NCBI RefSeq assembly: GCF_001562115.1
Contig: NZ_CP013926.1
Span: 2,852,001-2,916,000, forward strand
Reading direction: 5' to 3'
Length of the DNA: 64,000 bases
DNA from: Alteromonas stellipolaris
GTDB lineage: Bacteria; Pseudomonadota; Gammaproteobacteria; Enterobacterales; Alteromonadaceae
The notes under the pieces are model-generated. The model saw nothing but the letters and a program-made list of their open reading frames with translations. It was not told the origin of the DNA and ran no database searches. Below are positions 1 through 7,123 of this stretch, one piece after another. The translations under genes were made by a program, and so were the position numbers. Positions within the stretch are counted from its first letter, which is position 1. Each line of letters begins with the position of its first letter.

Positions 1-2
1 CG

Positions 3-722
3 ACAGAACGCGTATTTGGTTTATTTAATGAATCGCACATGCAATATGAAGCTGATCGCGGCAACGATATTGCTGGTGAGCCTTCGGTGGCAGAAATGAC
101 TGAAGCGGCTATCAATATTCTTGATAATAACGATGAAGGCTTCTTCCTTATGGTTGAATCGGGTCGTATTGACCATGCTCACCATGCTGGAAATGCTTAT
201 GGTGCTTTATACGACACTTTAGCCTTTGCAGATGCTGTTGCCATGGCTGACGAGCTGACTAACGATGAAGATACACTTATTATTGTTACTGCTGACCACG
301 GCCATGTATTTACCATTGCAGGCTACCCTAAACGTGGTAATCCTATATTAGGTAAAGTGGTAAATGTTGGCGCTGATGAAGCCGCTACCGCGTCTGATGG
401 TACACCCTATACCACATTGGGTTACACCAATGGTCTTGGCTTCAGAAACCTTGGCGATGAAACCAATTCAGATGCGGGTTACGCTACAGCGTACGATACA
501 GGTCGCAAAGACCTTACTGATATCGACACCACAACCCCGGGTTATCACCAAGAAGCGTTAGTTCCAATGGGCTCAGAAACTCACTCAGGAGAAGACGTGA
601 GTATTCATGCTAAGGGCCCTGGCGCTTTCCTAGTAAATGGTACAAACGAACAAAGCGTAATCTTCCATATTATGGACTTCGCGGGTGACTTCGTTACCCA
701 AGCAGACGCCGTAGTGGAATAA
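3..722 (+). CDS. Alkaline phosphatase, PhoA superfamily (C-terminal part)
   Basis: This is the C-terminal portion of an alkaline phosphatase; the reading frame is open to the left window edge, so the start and the phosphorylated serine are missing. Family metal-site motifs are visible: ESGRIDHAHH near residue 53 (Mg ligand Glu, Zn ligands Asp and His), VTADHGH near residue 95 (second Zn pair Asp-His), and ETHSGEDV near residue 194, which carries the last Zn histidine. Such enzymes release phosphate from organic esters in the periplasm and are usually induced by phosphate starvation, but the promoter lies outside the window. A strong hairpin terminator follows directly. The family is certain; the subfamily is less so. 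Confidence 0.93.
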   Translation, partial: TERVFGLFNESHMQYEADRGNDIAGEPSVAEMTEAAINILDNNDEGFFLMVESGRIDHAHHAGNAYGALYDTLAFADAVAMADELTNDEDTLIIVTADHGHVFTIAGYPKRGNPILGKVVNVGADEAATASDGTPYTTLGYTNGLGFRNLGDETNSDAGYATAYDTGRKDLTDIDTTTPGYHQEALVPMGSETHSGEDVSIHAKGPGAFLVNGTNEQSVIFHIMDFAGDFVTQADAVVE

Positions 723-746
723 AAAATTACGTTTATCGTCAGTTCA

Positions 747-773
747 TAAGGGAGCGTTTACGCTCCCTTATTT
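747..773 (+). terminator. Rho-independent terminator after alkaline phosphatase
   Basis: A perfect 10-bp stem TAAGGGAGCG / CGCTCCCTTA with a 4-nt loop (TTTA) lies 25 bp after the phosphatase stop and is followed by TTT. It separates this gene from the next one, whose ribosome-binding GGAG immediately follows. Confidence 0.75.
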
Positions 774-788
774 CGGAGTTTTATATAC

Positions 789-1619
789 ATGAAGTACCTA
801 GTTTTACCCTCGTTAGCTTTAGCCACGTATGTTATTTCAGCCCTACTAACGGCAGCGCCTAGCCTCGCAACATCTGTTATCACAAATTTGGACACCCACT
901 CCAGCACCGCAGAGTTGGACAGCCACACAACTAGTAATCTGGACACCCACACAAAATGCGAACTTGAAGCGGGTAACCTGAAAGCAGACTATACCGTCAC
1001 TACCCGCCGCGGATTCACTCTGGGCAATAGCACCGAAATTTCGCTTTTGCGCTATAACAATACTGTTGCTCACCAATACCCCAAGGTTGGCATTACTGAA
1101 ACTTGGACAATGGTACGAAACAAGCTAATCAAGCCTGTTCGTTATTTTGATAAGCACGAACGCGCTATCGAATATCAGCCAGGCGAAAGTATTCACGGCC
1201 GAATAGAAAAAGACTTTTCATTTCGTTATCAGTTAATTAGCAATACTTTGCTAAACAAAATGACTTTAGAGCGTTCTGAAGGCAAAGGTTGTATGAGAAT
1301 TGAGTATTTAACTTATCAAAATAACAAAGTGGATATGGTGCTCGCTTTGCTACCTGAGTTAAAACTAATCCAACAGTTTCGTGTGATTGAAAAGAATACT
1401 ACCCGAGAGTGGTCATTAGTTTCAGTTGACCACAATTTAAACTTAGAAGCATTTTTTGAAAGCCGTGATAAATACAAAGCTACCGATTATGCTGACATTG
1501 GCGATGATCATACCGACCCCTTTTTAACCAATATGGTAAATCAAGGGTTTATAGAAGCTGGCGCTAGCGGATTTTACGACCAAAATGGGAATGTGATAGG
1601 TGAAGGCCACCGACATTAA
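789..1619 (+). CDS. Exported protein of unknown function carrying three DTHT repeats
   Basis: I do not recognise the family. The 276-residue product starts with an apparent signal peptide (hydrophobic to about residue 27, ending ALLTAAPSLA). The predicted mature N-terminus consists of three repeat peptides, LDTHS at 34, LDSHT at 43 and LDTHT at 51, encoded by copies of the dispersed GGACACCCACA repeat described below. The rest (about residues 56-276) is a mixed alpha/beta sequence with no motif I can name, ending in a His-rich tail GEGHRH. GGAG precedes the ATG by about 10 bp. The gene stands alone, with a terminator upstream and yqiJ 110 bp downstream. Periplasmic location is inferred from the signal peptide only. 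Confidence 0.75.
   Translation: MKYLVLPSLALATYVISALLTAAPSLATSVITNLDTHSSTAELDSHTTSNLDTHTKCELEAGNLKADYTVTTRRGFTLGNSTEISLLRYNNTVAHQYPKVGITETWTMVRNKLIKPVRYFDKHERAIEYQPGESIHGRIEKDFSFRYQLISNTLLNKMTLERSEGKGCMRIEYLTYQNNKVDMVLALLPELKLIQQFRVIEKNTTREWSLVSVDHNLNLEAFFESRDKYKATDYADIGDDHTDPFLTNMVNQGFIEAGASGFYDQNGNVIGEGHRH
888..956 (-). repeat. Three copies of the GGACACCCACA repeat inside a CDS
   Basis: Copies at 888-900 (TTGGACACCCACT), 915-930 (TTGGACAGCCACACAA) and 939-956 (CTGGACACCCACACAAAA), spaced 24-27 bp apart and all in the same orientation. They are read as LDTHS, LDSHT and LDTHT just after the signal peptide. The same word recurs around the RAYT gene at 4.4-5.3 kb. Confidence 0.85.
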
Positions 1620-1729
1620 ACTTTAGGTTTATCATATAAAACTGTCCCTAATTTGGTCGTTTTTCACTGGATATATAAACAGAATGTGATATAAAAAGGT
1701 TAGTAAAAACTTCATCAGGGACGGTGTAA

Positions 1730-2350
1730 ATGTTAGATATTTTGCTGAGTGACGCTAATTTTTGGTTTAGCATCGCGTTAGCCACAGTAGCTATTTTATT
1801 TATTATAGAGATTGTGGGGCTTGTTTTTGGCATAAGCATGGTTGGCTTGCTTGACGATATGCCTATCTCAAATATTGATGTAGAAAGTAGTTCTATTCTT
1901 AGTTTTGGAAACTGGCTCAATTTAGATAGAGTCCCACTGTTGATATGGCTTGTGGTGCTTCTAACCATTTTCGGTTTACTCGGGTTTGTGACTAATTTCG
2001 CCACCCAATCTATCGCTAATATCACCCTCCCCGTTTGGGTTTCACTCCCTTTTGCTGCCGTTGTCGGTATCATATTCACATCGAAAGTGAGTGTGATAAT
2101 TGCCGCTGTCATTCCCAAGTTTCAAACTTCAGCCATTCAAAGCGACGACTTCATTGGTGCTGTAGCGCATATTACTATTGGCATCGCATCAAAGGGGAAT
2201 CCGGCAGAAGCTAAATTCACCGATGATTATTCACAGCCCCACTATGTTTTAGTCGAACCTTTTGAAGACAATGAACTCTTCAAGCAAGGTGAACGCGTTA
2301 TCCTTGTTAAGAAAACTACCCACAGCTGGTTAGCCACCCGTTATCAATAA
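1730..2350 (+). CDS. yqiJ: YqiJ-like inner-membrane OB-fold protein
   Basis: This 206-residue protein matches the YqiJ type: transmembrane segments at about residues 10-35, 65-88 and 95-125, then a C-terminal cytosolic domain of about 75 residues that in this family folds as an OB-barrel like NfeD. The next gene, 17 bp downstream, encodes the flotillin partner YqiK, the conserved pairing in Enterobacteria and other gammaproteobacteria. The pair is thought to act in membrane microdomains and envelope-stress responses; the exact role is unsettled. AGGGACGG precedes the ATG at a good distance. Confidence 0.85.
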   Translation: MLDILLSDANFWFSIALATVAILFIIEIVGLVFGISMVGLLDDMPISNIDVESSSILSFGNWLNLDRVPLLIWLVVLLTIFGLLGFVTNFATQSIANITLPVWVSLPFAAVVGIIFTSKVSVIIAAVIPKFQTSAIQSDDFIGAVAHITIGIASKGNPAEAKFTDDYSQPHYVLVEPFEDNELFKQGERVILVKKTTHSWLATRYQ

Positions 2351-2367
2351 TAAATAAGAGACTGAGT

Positions 2368-4116
2368 ATGGAAACCCTTCAAACATCAAACTTACCTTCA
2401 TTGCTATTTATTGCAGGTATTATTGTTATATCCCTTATCACCATTGGGCTTATTTTTGCCAAACTGTACACTCGAGCGACCAAAGAAACTGCCTTTGTTC
2501 GAACAGGCCTTGGTGGCGAAAAAGTCATCAAAGATGGTGGCGCGATAGTGCTCCCTGTTGTACATGAAATTATTCCAGTCAATATGAACACACTTCGTAT
2601 AGAAGTGGAAAAAACGCAAAAAGATGCGCTTATAACGAAAGATAGAATGCGCGTTGATGTTAAAGCTGATTTCTATCTTCGCGTGGCGCCTAATTCAGCC
2701 GGAATTTCTATGGCAGCGCAAACTTTAGGTACGCGTACAACCCGAGCAGAAGAAGTTAAAAAACTAATGGAGTCGAAATTTGTCGACGTGCTACGCGCGG
2801 TAGCAGCTGAGATGACCATGACTGAAATGCATGAGCAACGTGCCGATTTTGTACAGAAAGTACAACAAAGTGTAGCCAACGATCTTGAAAAGAATGGATT
2901 GGAGTTGGAATCTGTAAGCTTAACGGGATTCGATCAAACCGACCTAGAATTTTTCAATGAAAACAATGCATTTGATGCCGAAGGTAGAGCCCGTCTGGCT
3001 AAAATAATTGAAGAAAAACGCAAAGAAACTAACGATATTCAGCAAGAAAACCGTATTCTTATTGAACAACGTAACCTAGCTGCCGAGAAACAGTCTTTAG
3101 AGGTTAAGCGCGATGAAGAAGAAGCTCGATTGATGCAAGAGCAAACCCTTGCATTTAAACGCCAAGAACAAAAAGCAGAAATCTCAAAGCAGCGTGAAAT
3201 GAAAGAGCGTGAAGAGCGGGAAGCTGAAATTGCTAAAAACCGTGCTATTGAAGCGGCTGAAATTGAAAAGTCTCGCGAAATAGAAACCCAAGAGATTGCG
3301 AAAAGCCAAGCTCTTGAGCAAGCCCGCATTCGTCAACAGCAGGAAGTTGAAGTTGCCGAGCAGGTGAAACAAATTGCAGTAGCTAACAAATCGGAAGAAG
3401 AATCGGCGGCTCGAGCAAAAGCTGCGGAAGCAGAGAAAACCAAAGTTGAAAAAGAAGAAGCCGTTATTACCGCTAAATTGGTGGCCGACGCTGAACGTAA
3501 GAAGCAAATTGAAGTCATCGATGCGCAAAAAGAAGCGGAACGCGATGCGGTGAACATTACTGTTGAAGCAGCTGCCAAGAAAGAAGCAGCTAAAAATACT
3601 GCAGAAGCCATTCTCACTGAAGCAAAAGCCAGTGCTGATGCGAAGATGCTTCAAGCCGAAGCCGATGAAAAAGTACTTGCTGTAGAAGCTGCAGGTAAAC
3701 AAGCCCTTTATGAAGCTGAAAATACGCTGAAAGACGAGCAAATTGAACTGCAAAAATCGCTCGCTATGATGGAAGTATTACCTGAACTGATTGAACAAGC
3801 GGTTAAGCCACTTGAAAACATTGAAGGCATAAAAATTCTTCAAGGTTATGGGCAAGGCAATAGCCAATCTGGCAATGGACAAACCGTTTCCACAGGGGGA
3901 GGTTTAGCCGACCAGGTTACTCAAGCCGCCCTTAGTTACCGTGCCAATGCGCCAGTGGTAGATGCTATGCTTCGTGAAGTGGGCTTGGTGAATAGCGAAA
4001 ACGGCACCCTTGATGACCTACTTACTGGCAATAGTCAGATACTGACAGGCACCGCCGCCAGTGCGTCAGTGGCTAAAACTCCAGCCCCACCAAAACCGGA
4101 TAAACAAGCTAAGTAG
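2368..4116 (+). CDS. yqiK: Flotillin family protein YqiK
   Basis: The 582-residue protein has one N-terminal membrane segment (about residues 12-32), an SPFH/Band-7 domain (about 45-210) and a long alanine/glutamate-rich coiled coil (about 215-470) with many EAE/AEAE repeats typical of flotillins. It ends in a glycine-rich and then proline-rich tail. Flotillins oligomerise through the coiled coil and scaffold membrane microdomains. It is co-transcribed with the upstream YqiJ-like gene and followed by a strong terminator. Length fits the family. Confidence 0.9.
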   Translation: METLQTSNLPSLLFIAGIIVISLITIGLIFAKLYTRATKETAFVRTGLGGEKVIKDGGAIVLPVVHEIIPVNMNTLRIEVEKTQKDALITKDRMRVDVKADFYLRVAPNSAGISMAAQTLGTRTTRAEEVKKLMESKFVDVLRAVAAEMTMTEMHEQRADFVQKVQQSVANDLEKNGLELESVSLTGFDQTDLEFFNENNAFDAEGRARLAKIIEEKRKETNDIQQENRILIEQRNLAAEKQSLEVKRDEEEARLMQEQTLAFKRQEQKAEISKQREMKEREEREAEIAKNRAIEAAEIEKSREIETQEIAKSQALEQARIRQQQEVEVAEQVKQIAVANKSEEESAARAKAAEAEKTKVEKEEAVITAKLVADAERKKQIEVIDAQKEAERDAVNITVEAAAKKEAAKNTAEAILTEAKASADAKMLQAEADEKVLAVEAAGKQALYEAENTLKDEQIELQKSLAMMEVLPELIEQAVKPLENIEGIKILQGYGQGNSQSGNGQTVSTGGGLADQVTQAALSYRANAPVVDAMLREVGLVNSENGTLDDLLTGNSQILTGTAASASVAKTPAPPKPDKQAK

Positions 4117-4150
4117 TTTTGAACAGCCACTGATATATTTAATTTAATAA

Positions 4151-4175
4151 AGCCCCTTCCTAGGGGCTTTTTTTT
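4151..4175 (+). terminator. Rho-independent terminator of the yqiJ-yqiK operon
   Basis: Stem AGCCCCT / AGGGGCT with loop TCCT followed by a run of eight T residues, about 35 bp after the yqiK stop codon. Confidence 0.92.
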
Positions 4176-4231
4176 CGCCTAAATGAACCTAGTTCATTTT
4201 TACGATTTACCTCTTTAAACCCGAGTTCAAA

Positions 4232-4320
4232 CTTGGACACCCACAGTGTAGGATTTCACCTTAGACAACCACACAAAAATTTCACTTAGGCTCCCAATCA
4301 GCTTTGGACATCCACACAAA
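4232..4320 (-). repeat. Three REP-like repeats upstream of the RAYT gene
   Basis: Three spaced copies of the GGACACCCACA word in one orientation: 4232-4248 (CTTGGACACCCACAGTG), 4260-4279 (CTTAGACAACCACACAAAAA) and 4302-4320 (CTTTGGACATCCACACAAA). They sit 28-42 bp apart in the 281-bp gap between the yqiK terminator and the RAYT start, and have the opposite orientation to most copies downstream of the RAYT gene. No other gene is visible in this gap. Confidence 0.85.
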
Positions 4321-4397
4321 CCATTCTCAAGTTCAGTAGTTATCTATCTTAACTGAAGTCATGATAGTAAAACTTATTGATATCGTAGTTTCACAAT

Positions 4398-5348
4398 ATG
4401 CCACGCCCAAGAAAATCGCTTATTAGCCTACAAGATACTCCCTACTATCATTGTGTTTCGCGTTGCGTCCGCCGAGCATTTCTGTGCGGCGAAGATCACT
4501 ACAGTGGTAAAAGTTACGAACACCGTCGCCAATGGGTTGAAGACCGATTGCTCACACTAGCCAATGCATTCGCGATAAACATTTGTGCTTATGCCGTGAT
4601 GAGCAACCACACTCACGTGGTATTGCATGTAGATAGAGACGAAGCTCTAGCCTGGAGCACTGAAGAAGTTTTGTCGCGCTGGCATTCGCTTCACAAAGGC
4701 ACTGAATTAACACGCCAATATAAGATAACTGAACAGAGGATGTTAATGTCTGAAGCACAGATCCAGGCAGTAATATCGACCGCAAACATTTATCGTCAAC
4801 GTCTGTACGATATCAGTTGGTTCATGCGGCTGCTAAATGAATATATCGCACGTCTTGCGAACAAAGAGGATGACTGCACAGGCCGCTTTTGGGAGGGTCG
4901 GTTCAAGTCCCAATCGTTATTAGACGAAGCAGCATTAGCTGCTTGTATGGCATACGTCGATTTGAACCCACTTCGAGTGGGTTTAGCGAAAACGCCTGAG
5001 ACCTCTGACTTTACGAGTATTCAGAAAAGAATCACGGCGGCAAAAAAGAGTGCGCAACCTAACTTTTTACTCCCATTCACCAATAGCGTTAGTAGCACGG
5101 TTAAAGGCTTGCCCTTCAAACTCAAGGATTACTTGGAATTAGTGGATAACACTGGCAGACATATAGTGGCGAATAAAACTGGGAGTATCGACCATAGCTA
5201 TTCCCCTATCCTAGTCCGCACTGGGCTACAACATATAGACTGGCAATCTATGGTGATGGGCATTGAAAATCAATTCTCTACGTCGATAAGCCTAACTATA
5301 GCTATAGGTATAGGTATAGGTAAAACACAGAAACTTAAGCTAGCTTAA
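4398..5348 (+). CDS. REP-associated tyrosine transposase (RAYT), Y1/HUH type
   Basis: This 316-residue protein is an IS200/Y1-type single-strand transposase of the REP-associated class. It opens with MPRPRK and YYHCVSRCVRRAF. The HUH metal motif is HTH within MSNHTHVVLHV (about residues 73-83), and the probable catalytic tyrosine lies in AYVDLNPLRVGL (about 191-202), the usual RAYT context. The C-terminal 100 residues are an extension typical of the longer RAYTs. There is no good ribosome-binding site before the ATG, suggesting low expression. Both flanks carry GGACACCCACA repeats in mostly opposite orientation, the arrangement expected of a RAYT and its own REP family. RAYTs are usually single-copy, domesticated genes that nick or move REP hairpins; which repeat this one recognises is inference from position. 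Confidence 0.88.
   Translation: MPRPRKSLISLQDTPYYHCVSRCVRRAFLCGEDHYSGKSYEHRRQWVEDRLLTLANAFAINICAYAVMSNHTHVVLHVDRDEALAWSTEEVLSRWHSLHKGTELTRQYKITEQRMLMSEAQIQAVISTANIYRQRLYDISWFMRLLNEYIARLANKEDDCTGRFWEGRFKSQSLLDEAALAACMAYVDLNPLRVGLAKTPETSDFTSIQKRITAAKKSAQPNFLLPFTNSVSSTVKGLPFKLKDYLELVDNTGRHIVANKTGSIDHSYSPILVRTGLQHIDWQSMVMGIENQFSTSISLTIAIGIGIGKTQKLKLA
5290..5324 (+). repeat. GGTATA microsatellite at the 3' end of the RAYT gene
   Basis: A short hexanucleotide-like run (TATAGGTATAGGTATAGG preceded by ACTATAGCTA) encodes an Ile/Gly stretch IAIGIGIGIG in the last 15 codons. Slippage by one unit would stay in frame. Confidence 0.6.
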
Positions 5349-5549
5349 CAAGCAATTCAGCTGCTATTTGCATCACAAGTTATCGCCTTTGTAAGAGAAG
5401 CCTAACATCTGTGATGGTCTTTCAGTTAAGTAAGTCCTCTCCACGCCCCTTGAAATAAGCTTTTGATATCAGCTAATAAACCTCCATCAGGTATTTGTAT
5501 CACTATCACGGAAACTTTCCTTAGTAAAATATGTAATGCTAACCTTCAG

Positions 5550-5595
5550 CTTAAGACACCCACAAACTTGCAATATACATAGTGTGGGTGTCCAG
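5550..5595. repeat. Inverted pair of GACACCCACA repeats (REP-like hairpin)
   Basis: GACACCCACA at 5555-5564 faces TGTGGGTGTC at 5583-5592, a perfect 10-bp inverted repeat around an 18-nt loop, located 200 bp downstream of the RAYT stop. It is the only head-to-head pair of the repeat seen here and is the best candidate for a REP-type folded element. Confidence 0.8.
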
Positions 5596-5711
5596 ATTTC
5601 ACTCCCTTCCCGAACTAGAATTGTCTGTGGGTGTCTCAAGTTCGGAGCCATAAGAAATTGTGCGTGTCACTTCTGCGGGTGTGTCACTTCTGCGGGTGTC
5701 CAGATTTCACT
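5586..5711 (+). repeat. Direct copies of GGGTGTCCAGATTTCACT bracketing a duplicated gene fragment
   Basis: The 18-bp word GGGTGTCCAGATTTCACT is present at 5586-5603 and again at 5694-5711. Between them lie CCC-type spacer bases, a 72-bp perfect copy of part of the neighbouring CDS (5606-5677) and a short tandem duplication of GTGTCACTTCTGCGG. Each bracketing word contains the TGTCC end of the dispersed repeat. Confidence 0.85.
5606..5677 (-). repeat. 72-bp duplicate of an internal piece of the downstream gene
   Basis: Bases 5606-5677 are identical to 5931-6002, which lie inside the CDS on the minus strand. The extra copy lies outside the gene, beyond its stop codon, and contains its own TGTGGGTGTCT word at 5626-5636. 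Since the fragment is coding sequence (the source encodes the VTRTISYGSELETPTDNSSS region), this copy must derive from the gene rather than the reverse. Confidence 0.9.
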
Positions 5712-5716
5712 TATAA

Positions 5717-7123
5717 TTAATTAGTACTTTCTACAGACTTAGAGCCTTCCTTTCCACTATCTCTTGATTTGGAGTTTGAAGCGCTGAGGCTGTCTTCATA
5801 TTTATTGTTATAAACCGTTTGGTTCAATCCTGTGACTTTCGATTTAACTCTCAGTACATCCGTTTTATTTGCGCATGTTTTAAATAGACTGATCACATCA
5901 GCTAAATCGGAAGAGCTTTCACTGTCAGCACTTCCCGAACTAGAATTGTCTGTGGGTGTCTCAAGTTCGGAGCCATAAGAAATTGTGCGTGTCACTTCTG
6001 CGCCGCGCAGGTAATAAAGCTGCTCTGAGAGTTTGGCTACCTCACCCTCTAAGCGTTTTTTGCCGCTTCGTGTGTATTCCATGCTGGTTTCTTCAAGCTG
6101 AGCTTCCAAATACTTTTTAAGTAAGACCCTATTCGGTAAGCTACCTAGCACTAAGCTTATTAATAGAAAACCTGTGTTGTAAACACGCGTGCGCCCTTGT
6201 ACGTCTACTTTGTCGTGTAGCAAAAACATGCCTAGTAAAAGCCAAGCTGCATCGGAATACTCAAGGTCATTGCTATGTACTAAGCCAAGAAGCTTTTTCA
6301 AATCAGCAGTGTATTCCATCAGAATATTCTTACTTCTTAAATGGCTAATACCCAAACCTAAATTCTTAGATGAAAGGTTCAACTGCTCTATGAAGTCGTA
6401 CATTTGTTCATCTTCAGCCACAATATTTAGCATATTATCGCGAGTATCTTTTCGCGTGAAAAAATTATCTAACTGTGTTTCTTCCGATAGCAATATGCCA
6501 CTGTCTGAGGGATGGGAGCGAGCAAACTCAAACAATGAACGAAAGGTAAAATCACGTGATGCCTCTTCAATGGTTGAAATGAGTCCATCTAAATTACCAA
6601 TTAAGTTGCTCAATACTTCAGGGGAAAGTTCAAGCGATTTTGGCGGCGGCTTATGACCATGGTAATTCGATAAGTGCTCCGGCAATTCAAACAGAATGTC
6701 TTCAGACTCAAGCAATACCGCAGTACACGCACGTTTCGCTTCGTAAATAGAGCGGGTAACCTTTGAATTAATATCTGAAATTTTCTCAACTGAACTGTTC
6801 AAGTGAATAATTTCTTCTCGAATCGAGTCGTTCTGTTGAATGTTCGTGGCCAAGCCGGCTATTCGAATAGCTACCAAGGCTCCCGCAAAACCCAATGCCC
6901 AACCGCCTAGCGCATCAAACAACCCCGTATTCTCTTGGGTAAGTCGCGAAGGCATAAGGTCTTCAGGTAACAAATTCCATTTAAGGGTTAACCAAAAGAA
7001 CACTAAACTAATCAAACCAAACAGAATAGTAGAGAGCGTTAACTGGCTAACATGCGCTTCATCAAGCCATTCCAAAAAATGCTTAAACGGGCCTTTCCCT
7101 CTTGAAGGTGATGTATTTGACAT
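5717..7123 (-). CDS. Two-TM membrane protein of unknown function
   Basis: I do not recognise the family. The 468-residue protein has two membrane segments, about residues 30-50 (STILFGLISLVFFWLTL) and 70-94 (GGWALGFAGALVAIRIAGLA), then a mostly helical cytosolic region and a serine-rich, low-complexity C-terminus from about residue 385. I chose ATG at 7123 because it overlaps the stop of the upstream gene as TGATG, a translational-coupling arrangement; a TTG one codon earlier is also possible. It forms a two-gene operon with the YbjN-like gene, divergent from the Clp-FtsH chimera. The low-complexity tail contains one copy of the dispersed repeat (read as ETPTD) and is the source of the 72-bp duplication downstream. 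Confidence 0.8.
   Translation of the reverse strand: MSNTSPSRGKGPFKHFLEWLDEAHVSQLTLSTILFGLISLVFFWLTLKWNLLPEDLMPSRLTQENTGLFDALGGWALGFAGALVAIRIAGLATNIQQNDSIREEIIHLNSSVEKISDINSKVTRSIYEAKRACTAVLLESEDILFELPEHLSNYHGHKPPPKSLELSPEVLSNLIGNLDGLISTIEEASRDFTFRSLFEFARSHPSDSGILLSEETQLDNFFTRKDTRDNMLNIVAEDEQMYDFIEQLNLSSKNLGLGISHLRSKNILMEYTADLKKLLGLVHSNDLEYSDAAWLLLGMFLLHDKVDVQGRTRVYNTGFLLISLVLGSLPNRVLLKKYLEAQLEETSMEYTRSGKKRLEGEVAKLSEQLYYLRGAEVTRTISYGSELETPTDNSSSGSADSESSSDLADVISLFKTCANKTDVLRVKSKVTGLNQTVYNNKYEDSLSASNSKSRDSGKEGSKSVESTN
5931..6002 (-). repeat. Source copy of the 72-bp duplication, with an internal repeat word
   Basis: Identical to 5606-5677. Contains TGTGGGTGTCT (5951-5961), read on the minus strand as ETPTD in a serine-rich tail. 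Confidence 0.9.
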
